From assembly GCA_905479475.1 (NCBI GenBank), contig CAJQMT010000004.1, positions 61,865 to 125,864 of the forward strand: DNA of 64,000 nucleotides, read 5' to 3'. Made by a program: the position numbers and the translations under genes. How positions within the stretch are numbered: the stretch's first letter is position 1; every line of letters starts with the position of its first letter. Of this stretch, positions 24,432-33,463 are shown one piece after another. This DNA comes from an uncultured Flavobacteriaceae bacterium (GTDB lineage: Bacteria; Bacteroidota; Bacteroidia; Flavobacteriales; Flavobacteriaceae). The notes beneath the pieces are model-generated. The model searched no databases. It saw nothing but the letters and a program-made list of their open reading frames with translations, and was not told where the DNA came from.

Positions 24432-25060
24432 TGCAAACAACGTATACAGAAGTACAATTGAAAACTATAAACGATTCTTTGCAAGGTAAGACTTCGCAAG
24501 AAATCGTAGCATGGGCGCTAGAAAACGCAAAGAACCCCGTGATTACAACAAACTTTCGTCCGTACGAAGGGTCTATTTTGCATTTGACCACGTCTCAGGA
24601 CAAAGAGTTAAAAGTGATTTGGTGTGATACGGGTTACAATACACCACAAACGTATCGACATGCGGAGGAACTGATTGAAAAATTCAAATTGGATATTCAC
24701 TTGTATGTGCCGAAGCAAACAACTTCTCACAGAGATGTTGTGATGGGAATTCCTCAGATTGATAATCCCATGCACAAGGTATTTACAGAGCAAGTCAAAT
24801 TGGAGCCATTTCATAGAGCAATGTCAGAGCATCAACCTGATGTGTGGTTTACAAACCTTAGAAAAGGACAGACGGCTTTTAGAGACAGTATTGACATTGT
24901 TTCACAAGGATTGGACGGCGTATTGAAAGTGAGTCCTTTTTACGATTGGACTGATGCGCAGTTGGATGCTTATAACGAAGAAAATGGAATTCCAAATGAA
25001 TTCAAATACTTTGACCCAACTAAAGTTTTAGGGAATAGAGAGTGTGGTTTACATGCTTAA
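24431..25060 (+). CDS. cysH: Phosphoadenylyl/adenylyl-sulfate reductase CysH
   Basis: CysH reduces (phospho)adenylyl sulfate to sulfite using thioredoxin. The 209-residue frame begins at the TAATG overlap (MQTTYTEVQLKTIN); the track start at 24404 lies within the preceding gene. The PP-loop region (ITTNFRPYEGSIL), VIWCDTGYNTPQTY, LRKGQTAFR and the C-terminal catalytic Cys in NRECGLHA are visible. The paired Cys motifs (CC...CxxC) that mark [4Fe-4S] APS reductases are absent, so PAPS would be the expected substrate. However, I see no APS kinase (CysC) in this operon, leaving the substrate open. Confidence 0.9.
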   Translation: MQTTYTEVQLKTINDSLQGKTSQEIVAWALENAKNPVITTNFRPYEGSILHLTTSQDKELKVIWCDTGYNTPQTYRHAEELIEKFKLDIHLYVPKQTTSHRDVVMGIPQIDNPMHKVFTEQVKLEPFHRAMSEHQPDVWFTNLRKGQTAFRDSIDIVSQGLDGVLKVSPFYDWTDAQLDAYNEENGIPNEFKYFDPTKVLGNRECGLHA

Positions 25061-25125
25061 AAAACAATATATGAGTGTGAGTTTATAGAAAAATGAAAGC
25101 ACAGACAATAAATAAAAAAATAAAA

Positions 25126-26028
25126 ATGAGTACAATATTACATTCCAACGCTTTAGAAAACGAAGCTATCTATATCATGAGAGAGGTTGCGGCACAGTTT
25201 GAAAAACCAGTGTTGTTGTTTTCAGGAGGAAAAGATTCCATTACTTTGGTAAGGTTGGCACAAAAAGCCTTTTATCCAGCAAAAATACCTTTTCCATTTT
25301 TACATGTAGATACAGGGCATAATTTTCCAGAAACTATTGAGTTTCGGGATAGGCTTTGTGAAGAACTGGGTGTAGAACTTATTGTTCGAAACGTGCAAGA
25401 CAACATTGATGCTGGGAAAGTACAGGAGGAATCTGGAAAATATGCAAGTAGAAATATGTTACAGACAGAAACCCTATTAGATGCTATTGAAGAATTCGGA
25501 TTTGATGCAGCTATCGGAGGAGCCCGAAGGGACGAAGAAAAAGCAAGAGCTAAAGAGCGTATTTTTTCTGTAAGAGATGACTTTGGTGGATGGGATGAAA
25601 AAAACCAACGCCCAGAATTGTTCGATTTGCTCAATGGGAGAATAGATTTGGGACAAAATGTACGTGTTTTTCCCATTTCGAACTGGACAGAATTGGATGT
25701 TTGGTCGTATATCGAAAAAGAGGACATTGAAATTCCATCCATTTATTTTGCACACAAACGTGAAACATTTGTTAGAGATGGCATGATTTGGACAGCTGAT
25801 GATGACGTAGTTTACAGAGAAGAAGATGAAGAAGTTGTAGAAAGAATGGTACGATTCAGAACTGTTGGAGACATGAGTTGTACTGCAGCAGTGCTTTCAG
25901 AAGCAGTAGACATTGCAAAAGTAGTAGAGGAAATTAGAGATTCTTCTATTTCTGAAAGAGGCGCAAGAATTGATGACAAACGTTCAGAAGCCGCTATGGA
26001 AAAAAGAAAGCAGCAAGGGTATTTCTAA
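25126..26028 (+). CDS. cysD: Sulfate adenylyltransferase subunit 2 CysD
   Basis: CysD forms APS from ATP and sulfate together with the CysN GTPase. The PP-loop motif LLFSGGKDSITL is at about residues 32-43, followed by FLHVDTGHNFPETIEFRD, AIGGARRDEEKARAKERIFS and the C-terminal FRTVGDMSCTAAV. I start at ATG 25126 (MSTILHSNALENEA), which fits other CysD proteins and gives 300 residues; the upstream ATG at 25093 in the same frame is the alternative. It is followed by cysN after 84 nt. Confidence 0.95.
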   Translation: MSTILHSNALENEAIYIMREVAAQFEKPVLLFSGGKDSITLVRLAQKAFYPAKIPFPFLHVDTGHNFPETIEFRDRLCEELGVELIVRNVQDNIDAGKVQEESGKYASRNMLQTETLLDAIEEFGFDAAIGGARRDEEKARAKERIFSVRDDFGGWDEKNQRPELFDLLNGRIDLGQNVRVFPISNWTELDVWSYIEKEDIEIPSIYFAHKRETFVRDGMIWTADDDVVYREEDEEVVERMVRFRTVGDMSCTAAVLSEAVDIAKVVEEIRDSSISERGARIDDKRSEAAMEKRKQQGYF

Positions 26029-26112
26029 AAGGAACTTTTGTTAGATTGAGTAAAGAATAGAAACACAAATTAGGCCAATAGTCAAAAACTAAAAGCCAAC
26101 AGCATTATAAAA

Positions 26113-27360
26113 ATGGAAGTTTTAAAAATAGCAACAGCAGGAAGTGTAGACGATGGTAAAAGTACGTTGATTGGACGTATTTTATACGACACAAAATCTT
26201 TGACTGACGATAAATTAGAAGCGATAGAGCGCAGTAGTAAGCAAAAAGGGTTTGATTATTTGGATTTTTCCTTGGCCACGGATGGTTTGGTTGCCGAAAG
26301 AGAACAAGGAATTACCATTGATGTAGCCCATATTTATTTTTCAACAGCCAAAAAAAGTTACATCATTGCCGATACACCAGGACATGTAGAATATACAAGA
26401 AACATGGTGACTGGTGCATCTACTTCTCAAGCGGCTATTATTTTGGTAGACGCTCGAAAAGGGGTAATCGAACAAACGTACCGTCATTTCTTTATCAACA
26501 ATCTTTTGAAAGTGAAAGATATTGTTGTGGCAGTCAATAAAATGGATTTGGTAGATTTTTCAGAGGAAAAATTCAACGCAGTGAAAGAAGAAATTATCCG
26601 TTTGGCTGCCCGTTCTGATTACAAAGGACAGAACATTACGTTCATTCCTGTAAGTGCTTTGAAAGGAGACAATGTTGTGAACAAATCAGTTCAAACACCA
26701 TGGTATCATGGGGCAACAATGCTCGAGCACTTAGAAGGTTTGAATGCGCAAGATGTTTACGAAGTTTCACAAGCTCGTTTGCCAATTCAAAACGTCATTC
26801 GTCCAAAAACAGAAGAATTTCATGATTTTCGAGGATATGCAGGGAAACTCTACGGTGGTTCTTTGAGCGTTGGAGATGAGGTGACTGTATTGCCTTCAAA
26901 AACATCTTCTAGGATCAAAGAGATTTATCATTTTGACAAGACCTTTGAAAGAGCAGAAAGAGGGGCCTCTGTAAATATTACTTTGGAAAATGACATCAAT
27001 ATTTCAAGAGGAGATTTGTTAGTGAAGTCTTCAGAATTGCCGAAAGAAGCTAAGCAAATTGAAGCCAAAGTATGTTGGATGGATGCTAAAAATTTGGTAG
27101 CAGGTACAAAGTATTTGATCCAGCACGGTGCCAACAGAGTTGTCGCTAAAATTGCAGACGTACAAAAAGTCATTAAAACCGATTTTTCTGGTGAAGATGC
27201 AGCTGTCAATAAGTTGACCATAAACGACATCGGAGTGGTGCAAATCAAATTGGCAAAATCCTTGTTTTATGATTCTTATGTAGACAACAAAGCAAACGGT
27301 TCTTTTATCATAATAGACGCACAAACAAACAATACATCCGGAGTAGGATTTATACAATAA
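26113..27360 (+). CDS. cysN: Sulfate adenylyltransferase subunit 1 CysN (GTPase)
   Basis: The GTPase subunit drives APS synthesis by GTP hydrolysis. G-domain motifs are GSVDDGKST (G1), DTPGHVEYTRNM (G3) and NKMDL (G4), followed by EF-Tu-like domains 2 and 3 (VIRPKTEEFHDFRGYAGKLY). The length of 415 residues is that of CysN alone; the C-terminal APS kinase domain of the CysNC fusion is missing. It works with CysD just upstream. No CysC is visible in this window. Confidence 0.95.
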   Translation: MEVLKIATAGSVDDGKSTLIGRILYDTKSLTDDKLEAIERSSKQKGFDYLDFSLATDGLVAEREQGITIDVAHIYFSTAKKSYIIADTPGHVEYTRNMVTGASTSQAAIILVDARKGVIEQTYRHFFINNLLKVKDIVVAVNKMDLVDFSEEKFNAVKEEIIRLAARSDYKGQNITFIPVSALKGDNVVNKSVQTPWYHGATMLEHLEGLNAQDVYEVSQARLPIQNVIRPKTEEFHDFRGYAGKLYGGSLSVGDEVTVLPSKTSSRIKEIYHFDKTFERAERGASVNITLENDINISRGDLLVKSSELPKEAKQIEAKVCWMDAKNLVAGTKYLIQHGANRVVAKIADVQKVIKTDFSGEDAAVNKLTINDIGVVQIKLAKSLFYDSYVDNKANGSFIIIDAQTNNTSGVGFIQ

Positions 27361-27423
27361 AGATTTTAGAATTGAGTGGCGCGAAAGAAAGCTTCCCAAT
27401 TCAAACATTAAAAAGACAAAGAC

Positions 27424-29520
27424 ATGCAAAGTTTTAGATCAGAAATAGAGAATCCAATCGTTGAGAAAGACATCATTGATTTGGCAGATAAAATTCAATT
27501 ATTCCACGAAGGGAAAATTGATGAAGAAAAATTTAGAAGCTTGCGTTTGGCGCGTGGAGTATACGGACAACGCCAGTTTGGAGTGCAAATGATTCGTATC
27601 AAATTGCCTTATGGAAAAGTAACGAGCGATCAACTACATCGAATAGCAGATGTTTCTGATGAGTATTCAAGAGGGCGTTTGCATATTACCACAAGACAAG
27701 ACATTCAGATTCATTATGTGAGTTTGGACCGAACTCCTGAATTGTGGGCAGAATTGGAAAAAAGTGATATCACATTGCGCGAAGCTTGTGGAAATGCAGT
27801 ACGTAATGTAACAGCGTCTGAAACGGCAGGAGTTGACCCAAAAGAACCTTTTGATGTTTCTCCTTATGCCCATGCTGTGTTCCAATTTTTTCTAAGAAAT
27901 CCAATTTGTCAAGAATTGGGACGTAAGTTCAAAGTATCTTTCTCAGGAACTGATGATGATACGGCATTGAGTTTTATGCACGATATTGGATTTATTGCAA
28001 AGGCAAAAGTAATCAATGGAGAAGAGGTAAGAGGGTTTAAAGTGATGATTGGTGGAGGTTTAGGGTCTCAGCCTCGTTTTGCAGATGTTGCTTTTGAGTT
28101 TTTAGAAACCCATAAGATTATTCCTTATATGGAAGCAGTTTTACGTGTTTTTGATAGATATGGAGAGCGTTCAAAGAGAGCGAAAGCACGTTTGAAATTT
28201 TTTATCAAAGATGTTGGTTTGGAAAAGTTCAATGAAATTGTAACTATTGAGACAAAAGCTTTGTCACACCAAACAGTGGCAATTTCTCCAGAAGGATTTG
28301 ATACGCCAGATGTATCAGGAATTGTCGCTCCAAAAGTTGTTGTCAACGAACAAGCTTTCAACGCATGGAAAAACAGCAACGTGATTGCTCAGAAACAAGA
28401 AGGTTTGTTTGCGATTGGAGTCAAAGTAAATATCGGTGATTTTTACACAAAAGAAGCGAGGATTTTAGCGGACTTGGTTAAAAACTATGCAGGAGATGAA
28501 GTACGTTTGACTTTGCGTCAAAATATTTTAATTCGTCACGTACGAGAAGATTTATTACCATTTTTCTACCAAGAATTGGAAAAATTAGGAATGGTAGATT
28601 TGGGGTACGAATCTATTCAAGATGTGACAGCGTGTCCCGGAACAGATACCTGTAACTTAGGAATTGCTTCTTCCACGGGAATTGGTGATGAGCTAGGAAA
28701 GGTCTTGCGATCTGAATACCCACAATTTGCAGACAACAAAGATTTGATGATCAAGATTAGTGGATGTATGAACGCTTGTGGTCAGCACAATATGGCAAAC
28801 ATCGGTTTTCAAGGAATGTCTGTGAAATCAGGAAAATTAGTAGCACCAGCATTGCAGATTTTATTAGGTGGTGGGATTTTGGGAGACGGTCAAGGCCGCA
28901 TTTCTGATAAAGTAATCAAGATTCCTAGTAAAAGAGGGCCAGCATCTTTGCGTTTGATTTTGGATGATTTTATTGCCAACGGAAATGGGAAAAACTTTAT
29001 TGAATACTACTTGGCACAAGGAGAAAAATATTTTTATGATTTCTTAAAACCCCTGTCTGATGTGACAAATTTGGTCGATTCAGATTTTGTCGATTGGGGC
29101 AACGAAGAAAAATACGAAAAAGCAGTTGGTATTGGTGAGTGTGCAGGAGTAGTGATTGATTTGATTTCGACGCTACTTATGGACAGTAAAGATAAATTGA
29201 CCAATGCAGAGGAGTCTTTGGAAGAGGGAAAATGGTCAGATGCCATCTACTACTCATACAGTGCCATTGTGAATACAGCAAAAGCTTTGCTCACAGCAAA
29301 AGGAAAGAAAACCAACACCCATCATAAAATTATCACGGATTTCAATGAAGTTTTTGTAGCTGAAGGAGAAATCAATGTAGGGTCAGATTTTGAAGCTTTT
29401 GTTTGTCAAATCCATCAACACGAACCTTCAGAAGAATTTGCAAAATATTATTTAAAGGAGTCTCGAAAATTCTACAATTTGATAGAAGAGTACAGAGCAA
29501 CGAAATTAGAAGAGGCTTAA
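27424..29520 (+). CDS. Siroheme sulfite reductase with C-terminal HEPN domain
   Basis: The first 560 residues are a nitrite/sulfite reductase hemoprotein: two ferredoxin-like halves (RLHITTRQDIQIHYV; VRLTLRQNILIRHV) and the siroheme-[4Fe-4S] ligands in TACPGTDTC (Cys about 404, 410) and SGCMNACGQHN (Cys about 448, 452). Context makes sulfite the expected substrate, reduced by six electrons to sulfide. A linker and a HEPN-type helical domain follow (about 575-690: WSDAIYYSYSAIVNTAKALL, then THHKIITDF). The catalytic RX4-6H motif of HEPN ribonucleases is not seen, so a binding role is more likely. Electrons probably come from the ferredoxin at the end of the operon. Confidence 0.93.
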   Translation: MQSFRSEIENPIVEKDIIDLADKIQLFHEGKIDEEKFRSLRLARGVYGQRQFGVQMIRIKLPYGKVTSDQLHRIADVSDEYSRGRLHITTRQDIQIHYVSLDRTPELWAELEKSDITLREACGNAVRNVTASETAGVDPKEPFDVSPYAHAVFQFFLRNPICQELGRKFKVSFSGTDDDTALSFMHDIGFIAKAKVINGEEVRGFKVMIGGGLGSQPRFADVAFEFLETHKIIPYMEAVLRVFDRYGERSKRAKARLKFFIKDVGLEKFNEIVTIETKALSHQTVAISPEGFDTPDVSGIVAPKVVVNEQAFNAWKNSNVIAQKQEGLFAIGVKVNIGDFYTKEARILADLVKNYAGDEVRLTLRQNILIRHVREDLLPFFYQELEKLGMVDLGYESIQDVTACPGTDTCNLGIASSTGIGDELGKVLRSEYPQFADNKDLMIKISGCMNACGQHNMANIGFQGMSVKSGKLVAPALQILLGGGILGDGQGRISDKVIKIPSKRGPASLRLILDDFIANGNGKNFIEYYLAQGEKYFYDFLKPLSDVTNLVDSDFVDWGNEEKYEKAVGIGECAGVVIDLISTLLMDSKDKLTNAEESLEEGKWSDAIYYSYSAIVNTAKALLTAKGKKTNTHHKIITDFNEVFVAEGEINVGSDFEAFVCQIHQHEPSEEFAKYYLKESRKFYNLIEEYRATKLEEA

Positions 29521-29580
29521 GAGATTGTCGTTTGAATTAGGTGAGAACATAACGGTCAATCCTAGTTTTAAAAGAATGAA

Positions 29581-30342
29581 ATGAACAAACAACCCAAATT
29601 GACATTAGTGGGCGCTGGTCCTGGAGATCCAGAATTGATTACTTTAAAAGCAGTCAGAGTTCTTGAGGAAGCAGACGTGGTTTTGTACGACGCTTTGGCA
29701 AACGAAGAATTGTTAGCACATGCAAAAAATGCTGAAAAAATATTTGTTGGAAAAAGAAGAGGAATGCATAAATTCATTCAAGAAAAAATTCACGACTTGA
29801 TTGTTTCACATGCATTGAAAGGAAAACATGTCGTGCGTTTGAAAGGAGGTGATCCTTTTATTTTTGGAAGAGGCTCTGAAGAATTGAAATTCGTCATATC
29901 CAAAGGCATTGAAATAGACATCGTACCTGGAGTTACCTCCGCGATTGCAGCACCTGCCAGTTTTGGTATTTCCTTGACGCAAAGAGGAGTGAATGAAAGT
30001 TTCAGAGTGATTACAGGAACACGTTCTGATTTGAAGTTGAGTGAAGATATTGAAGCAGCTGCGAGTTCAAATACAACCATTGTCATATTGATGGGAATGA
30101 GTAAGCTCGAGTCAATTGTTGGCAAATTTATTGCCAAAGGAAAGAATCATATTCCCGTCGCGATTGTAGAAAATGGGACAAAAAAAGAAGAGCAATTGGC
30201 AGTAGGGACGATAGAAACTATTTTAGAGCTTGTGAAAGAAAAGAAGCTTTCGAATCCTGCTATTATCGTTGTCGGAGAAACGGTCAAAGAAAGTGAAGTG
30301 TTGTATCAGCAACTATTAAATCAAAAAGGAAAAGTACTGTAA
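29581..30342 (+). CDS. cobA: Uroporphyrinogen-III C-methyltransferase CobA/SUMT
   Basis: SUMT adds two methyl groups to uroporphyrinogen III, giving precorrin-2, the first step to siroheme. The tetrapyrrole methylase signature is clear: LTLVGAGPGDPELITLKAV near the N-terminus, RLKGGDPFIFGRGSEE in the middle and ITGTRSDLKL and VEILMGMSKL-like segments (IVILMGMSKLESIV). The 253-residue length is that of the stand-alone enzyme. Its TAA overlaps the ATG of the next gene by one base, so the two siroheme genes are coupled. The product serves the sulfite reductase directly upstream. Confidence 0.95.
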   Translation: MNKQPKLTLVGAGPGDPELITLKAVRVLEEADVVLYDALANEELLAHAKNAEKIFVGKRRGMHKFIQEKIHDLIVSHALKGKHVVRLKGGDPFIFGRGSEELKFVISKGIEIDIVPGVTSAIAAPASFGISLTQRGVNESFRVITGTRSDLKLSEDIEAAASSNTTIVILMGMSKLESIVGKFIAKGKNHIPVAIVENGTKKEEQLAVGTIETILELVKEKKLSNPAIIVVGETVKESEVLYQQLLNQKGKVL

Positions 30343-30917
30343 TGCAAAATCAATTATACCCCGTATTTTTAAAAGTTACCGAGCTCAATACTTTGGTTGT
30401 TGGAGGAGGAAACGTTGCCTTGGAAAAATTAACATTTCTCTTGAAATCTAGTCCTGATGCGAAAGTAGAAATGGTGTCTCCGATGTTTCGAGAAGAAACC
30501 GTTGCCTTGGCGAATAAACATGGTGTGAAAATGTTTGAGCAGCCTTACGACACAAGTTTTATTGCTGGGAAGCATATTGTCATTGCGACTACAGACAATG
30601 ATGCTGTCAACCAACAAGTACATGCAGATTGTAAGGAGAGAAATATTTTGGTTAATTTGGCAGATAATCCACCATTTTGTGATTTTTATATGGGAGGTAT
30701 TGTGACCAAAGGAAATGTAAAAATAGCCATTTCTACCAACGGTAAATCTCCTACAATGGCAAAGCGTTTGCGTCAGTTTTTTGAAGAAGTAATCCCAGAT
30801 AACATCAATGATCTTGCGGAAAATTTAAACGAATACAGAAAAACAATCAAAGGAGATTTTGAAGAAAAAGTAGAAGCATTGAATGAGTTCACCAAAAGTT
30901 TGGTGTCAAAAAAATAA
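30342..30917 (+). CDS. Precorrin-2 dehydrogenase / sirohydrochlorin ferrochelatase (CysG N-terminal type)
   Basis: This 191-residue protein completes siroheme: NAD-dependent oxidation of precorrin-2 and, in bifunctional members, iron insertion. The NAD-binding LNTLVVGGGNVALEKL is at the N-terminus, HIVIATTDNDAVNQQVH in the middle, then LVNLADNPPFCDFYMGGIV and IAISTNGKSPTMAKRLR, the conserved blocks of the Met8p/CysG_N family. The C-terminal half of CysG is absent because SUMT is a separate gene just upstream. Whether it is bifunctional cannot be shown from sequence, but no other ferrochelatase is in the operon. Confidence 0.92.
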   Translation: MQNQLYPVFLKVTELNTLVVGGGNVALEKLTFLLKSSPDAKVEMVSPMFREETVALANKHGVKMFEQPYDTSFIAGKHIVIATTDNDAVNQQVHADCKERNILVNLADNPPFCDFYMGGIVTKGNVKIAISTNGKSPTMAKRLRQFFEEVIPDNINDLAENLNEYRKTIKGDFEEKVEALNEFTKSLVSKK

Positions 30918-30987
30918 TAAAATTAATTAATGTAAGGTGAAATCGTAATTAATTCCGATTTTTGCCATGATAAAAAAGAGTACAAAA

Positions 30988-32043
30988 ATGATTAAAACAG
31001 ATATTTTAATAATTGGAGCGGGCCCTGTAGGAATGTTTGCCGTTTTTGAAGCTGGTTTGTTAAAGTTGCGATGTCATCTTATTGACGCTTTGGCAGAACC
31101 AGGAGGTCAATGTTCGGAAATTTATCCTAAAAAACCGATTTACGACATTCCTGCTTACCCAGAAATTTTAGCAGGAGATTTGGTTAAAAATTTGGCAGAT
31201 CAAATTGCGCCTTTTGAACCAACATACACACTCGGTGAAAGAGCCGATACCATCGAAAAGTTGGAAGATGGAACTTTTGTAGTCACTACAAATAAGGGAA
31301 CAAAACACAATGCACCTGCAGTATTTATAGCAGGAGGATTGGGGTCTTTTGAGCCGCGTAAACCACCAATCAAAGAAATCGTTGATTTCGAAGATAAAGG
31401 TGTAGAGTATATTATCAAAGATCCTGAAATTTATCGTGGAAAAAGAGTGGTGATCTCTGGAGGAGGAGATTCTGCTTTGGACTGGTCTATTTTTTTGGCC
31501 GACGTTGCTGATGAGGTTTCTTTGGTACATAGAAGAAAAGATTTTAGAGGAGCTTTAGATTCTGTTGAGAAAGTAGCAGAATTGGCGAAAGAAGGAAAAA
31601 TCAATTTGATTACAGATGCAGAAGTGAAAGAAATTCACGGTGCAGAGAAAGTAGAATCGGTAATGATCAAACACAAAACAGATGGAGACATTGTCAAAGA
31701 GTGTGATCACTTTATTCCTTTGTTCGGCTTGTCACCAAAACTTGGTCCGATTGCTGATTGGGGGCTAGAAATTGAAAAAAATGCAATTGTAGTAAACAAT
31801 GCTTTGGATTACGGGACAAACATTCCGGGAATCTTTGCCATTGGAGATGTCAATACCTATCCGGGAAAACTGAAATTGATTTTGAGTGGATTCCACGAAG
31901 CAACGATTGCTGTGCAGTTTGCCTATAACATCATCAACCCTGGAAAAAGATATGTAATGAAATACACAACAGTAAATGGCGTTACAGGTTTTGATGGAGA
32001 GAAGAAAGAAGCAAAAAAAGCAGTTGTTAAAAGTATAGGGTAA
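30988..32043 (+). CDS. Thioredoxin-reductase-like ferredoxin-NADP reductase
   Basis: The 351-residue flavoprotein begins at ATG 30988 (MIKTDILIIGAGPVGMFAVFEAG); the track start seven codons earlier is possible. FAD-binding GAGPVGM and NAD(P)-binding VVISGGGDSALDW mark the two Rossmann domains, and GIFAIGDVNTYPGKLKLI is the C-terminal FAD contact. The redox-active CxxC of thioredoxin reductases is absent, which identifies the YumC-like FNR type. The stop overlaps the ferredoxin start (TAATG). The pair would carry electrons from NADPH to the sulfite reductase upstream (inference from context). Confidence 0.92.
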   Translation: MIKTDILIIGAGPVGMFAVFEAGLLKLRCHLIDALAEPGGQCSEIYPKKPIYDIPAYPEILAGDLVKNLADQIAPFEPTYTLGERADTIEKLEDGTFVVTTNKGTKHNAPAVFIAGGLGSFEPRKPPIKEIVDFEDKGVEYIIKDPEIYRGKRVVISGGGDSALDWSIFLADVADEVSLVHRRKDFRGALDSVEKVAELAKEGKINLITDAEVKEIHGAEKVESVMIKHKTDGDIVKECDHFIPLFGLSPKLGPIADWGLEIEKNAIVVNNALDYGTNIPGIFAIGDVNTYPGKLKLILSGFHEATIAVQFAYNIINPGKRYVMKYTTVNGVTGFDGEKKEAKKAVVKSIG

Positions 32044-32369
32044 TGTCAGATATCAAAGTTAAAATTACAGATAGAGAAGGAGTAGTTCATGAATTGGATG
32101 CGCCTACGGATATGGGAATGAACATTATGGAGCTTTGCAAAGCCTATGAACTACCCGTAGAAGGTACTTGTGGCGGTATGGCCATGTGTGCTTCTTGTCA
32201 ATGTTACGTGTTGTCAGGTCATGAATTGCCAGAGCGCGGAGATGCTGAGGAAGATATGTTAGATCAGGCCTTTTATGTAGAGGACAATAGTCGTTTGGGT
32301 TGTCAATTGCATATCACACCTGAGATGGATGGACTGGAAATAGAATTGGCTCCAGAAAGCGAGGTTTAA
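32043..32369 (+). CDS. Adrenodoxin-type [2Fe-2S] ferredoxin
   Basis: The 108-residue protein has the cluster ligands in GTCGGMAMCASCQCYV (C-x5-C-x2-C) and the fourth Cys in SRLGCQLHI near the end, with VKITDREGVVHELDAP at the start. This is the vertebrate/bacterial adrenodoxin type rather than the plant type. It is acidic, cytosolic and the last gene of the operon, translationally coupled to the FNR. It probably delivers electrons to sulfite reductase. A strong terminator follows 58 nt after the stop. Confidence 0.95.
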   Translation: MSDIKVKITDREGVVHELDAPTDMGMNIMELCKAYELPVEGTCGGMAMCASCQCYVLSGHELPERGDAEEDMLDQAFYVEDNSRLGCQLHITPEMDGLEIELAPESEV

Positions 32370-32426
32370 ATAGAATAGTAAAAAATAGCTTATTTGAAAC
32401 AGGCTCTTTTCTTATTTGAGAGATTC

Positions 32427-32468
32427 AAAAAAAACCAGTACACGATCCGTGTACTGGTTTTTTTTTTA
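32427..32468. terminator. Bidirectional terminator at end of the cys operon
   Basis: AAACCAGTACACG pairs with CGTGTACTGGTTT around ATC, with A-run before and T-run after. It lies between the ferredoxin (+) and the OmpA protein (-). Confidence 0.92.
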
Positions 32469-32507
32469 GTTGTAGCGGCTATAGCCTTTAGTATTTCTTT
32501 TGTAGAC

Positions 32508-33353
32508 TTATTGTTTTGAGTCTAACAAGTCAAAAAACTGATCCAATTTAGGCATGATGATAATTTTCGTTCTTCTATTTTTTGCCATGTTTTCAGGAGT
32601 GTCATTTTCTACTAAAGGAACGTATGAACTTCTTCCGGCTGCAATTAGTCTTGCCGGAGTCACATCAAATTCGTTTTGTAAGATTCTTACAATCGAAGTA
32701 GAACGTTTTACAGACAAGTCCCAATTGTCATCCAAAACATCTGTTTTGATTGTTTTGGAGTCTGTATGTCCTTCTACCATCACATCCATCTCAGGCTGCG
32801 CGTTGATAACGTCCGCAACTTTTTTCAAGATACTCGTCGCTCTGCTTGAAACTTTGTAGGAACCGCTTTTAAATAATAATTTGTCTGCGATGGATATGTA
32901 AACGATTGTTTTTTCGATGTTTACCTGAATGTCGTCATCGTTTAGTCCGTTGTTCAAAACTTTTTTCAAGTTAAAGGCAACAGCCAAGTTGATAGAGTCT
33001 CTCCTCGAATTCACTGCTTGAATGTATCTAATGTATTCGTCTTTTTTGTTCAATTGAGTCAATGTCGCTTTTACATTTTCAGATGCAGATTTTGAAAGTA
33101 CTGTTAAGTTGTCTACAAATTCCAAGGTCTTTTCGTTGCCTTTTAAGAGGTATTTGATTTTGTCTTCCAACGAAACGATTTTGTTTTGTTCTTTGTCTAA
33201 TTCCGATGAAGTATCGGACAATTGTTTTTTTGCAATTGCTAGTTGCTGAAGGTTATTTGAGTTTTGATTTTGCAACTCGGTAAATTGCTTCTTAGAGACA
33301 CAAGAGCTCAAAAATAAAGAAGTGACTGAAAATAATAGAATGACTTTTTTCAT
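32508..33353 (-). CDS. OmpA family lipoprotein with coiled coil
   Basis: The start at 33353 gives a lipoprotein signal peptide (MKKVILLFSVTSLFLSSC); the track start is 18 residues upstream. Residues 20-95 look like a coiled coil (TELQNQNSNNLQQLAIAKKQ, LDKEQNKIVSLEDKI). The C-terminal half is the OmpA peptidoglycan-binding domain: DVMVEGHTDSK, NWDLSVKRSTSIV, RLIAAGRSSYVP and NMAKNRRTKIIIMPK. It would be anchored in the outer membrane by its lipid and bind the cell wall. A TATATTTG -7 element (33384-33391, minus) lies 30 nt before the ATG. It converges on the cys operon with a shared terminator. Confidence 0.9.
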   Translation of the reverse strand: MKKVILLFSVTSLFLSSCVSKKQFTELQNQNSNNLQQLAIAKKQLSDTSSELDKEQNKIVSLEDKIKYLLKGNEKTLEFVDNLTVLSKSASENVKATLTQLNKKDEYIRYIQAVNSRRDSINLAVAFNLKKVLNNGLNDDDIQVNIEKTIVYISIADKLLFKSGSYKVSSRATSILKKVADVINAQPEMDVMVEGHTDSKTIKTDVLDDNWDLSVKRSTSIVRILQNEFDVTPARLIAAGRSSYVPLVENDTPENMAKNRRTKIIIMPKLDQFFDLLDSKQ

Positions 33354-33463
33354 GATGATGTTAAAAAATGATTTAATTTTACGCAAATATATTAAATAAA
33401 CCCTCAAATTTGTCTCAATAATCGAAGGAATGTTGAGGTAGAGAAGCTTTTAAATTACTGAAA

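Noticed and set aside
25272-25742. 156-residue antisense ORF within cysD
   Set aside because: Antisense shadow of a strongly conserved gene with no domain of its own.
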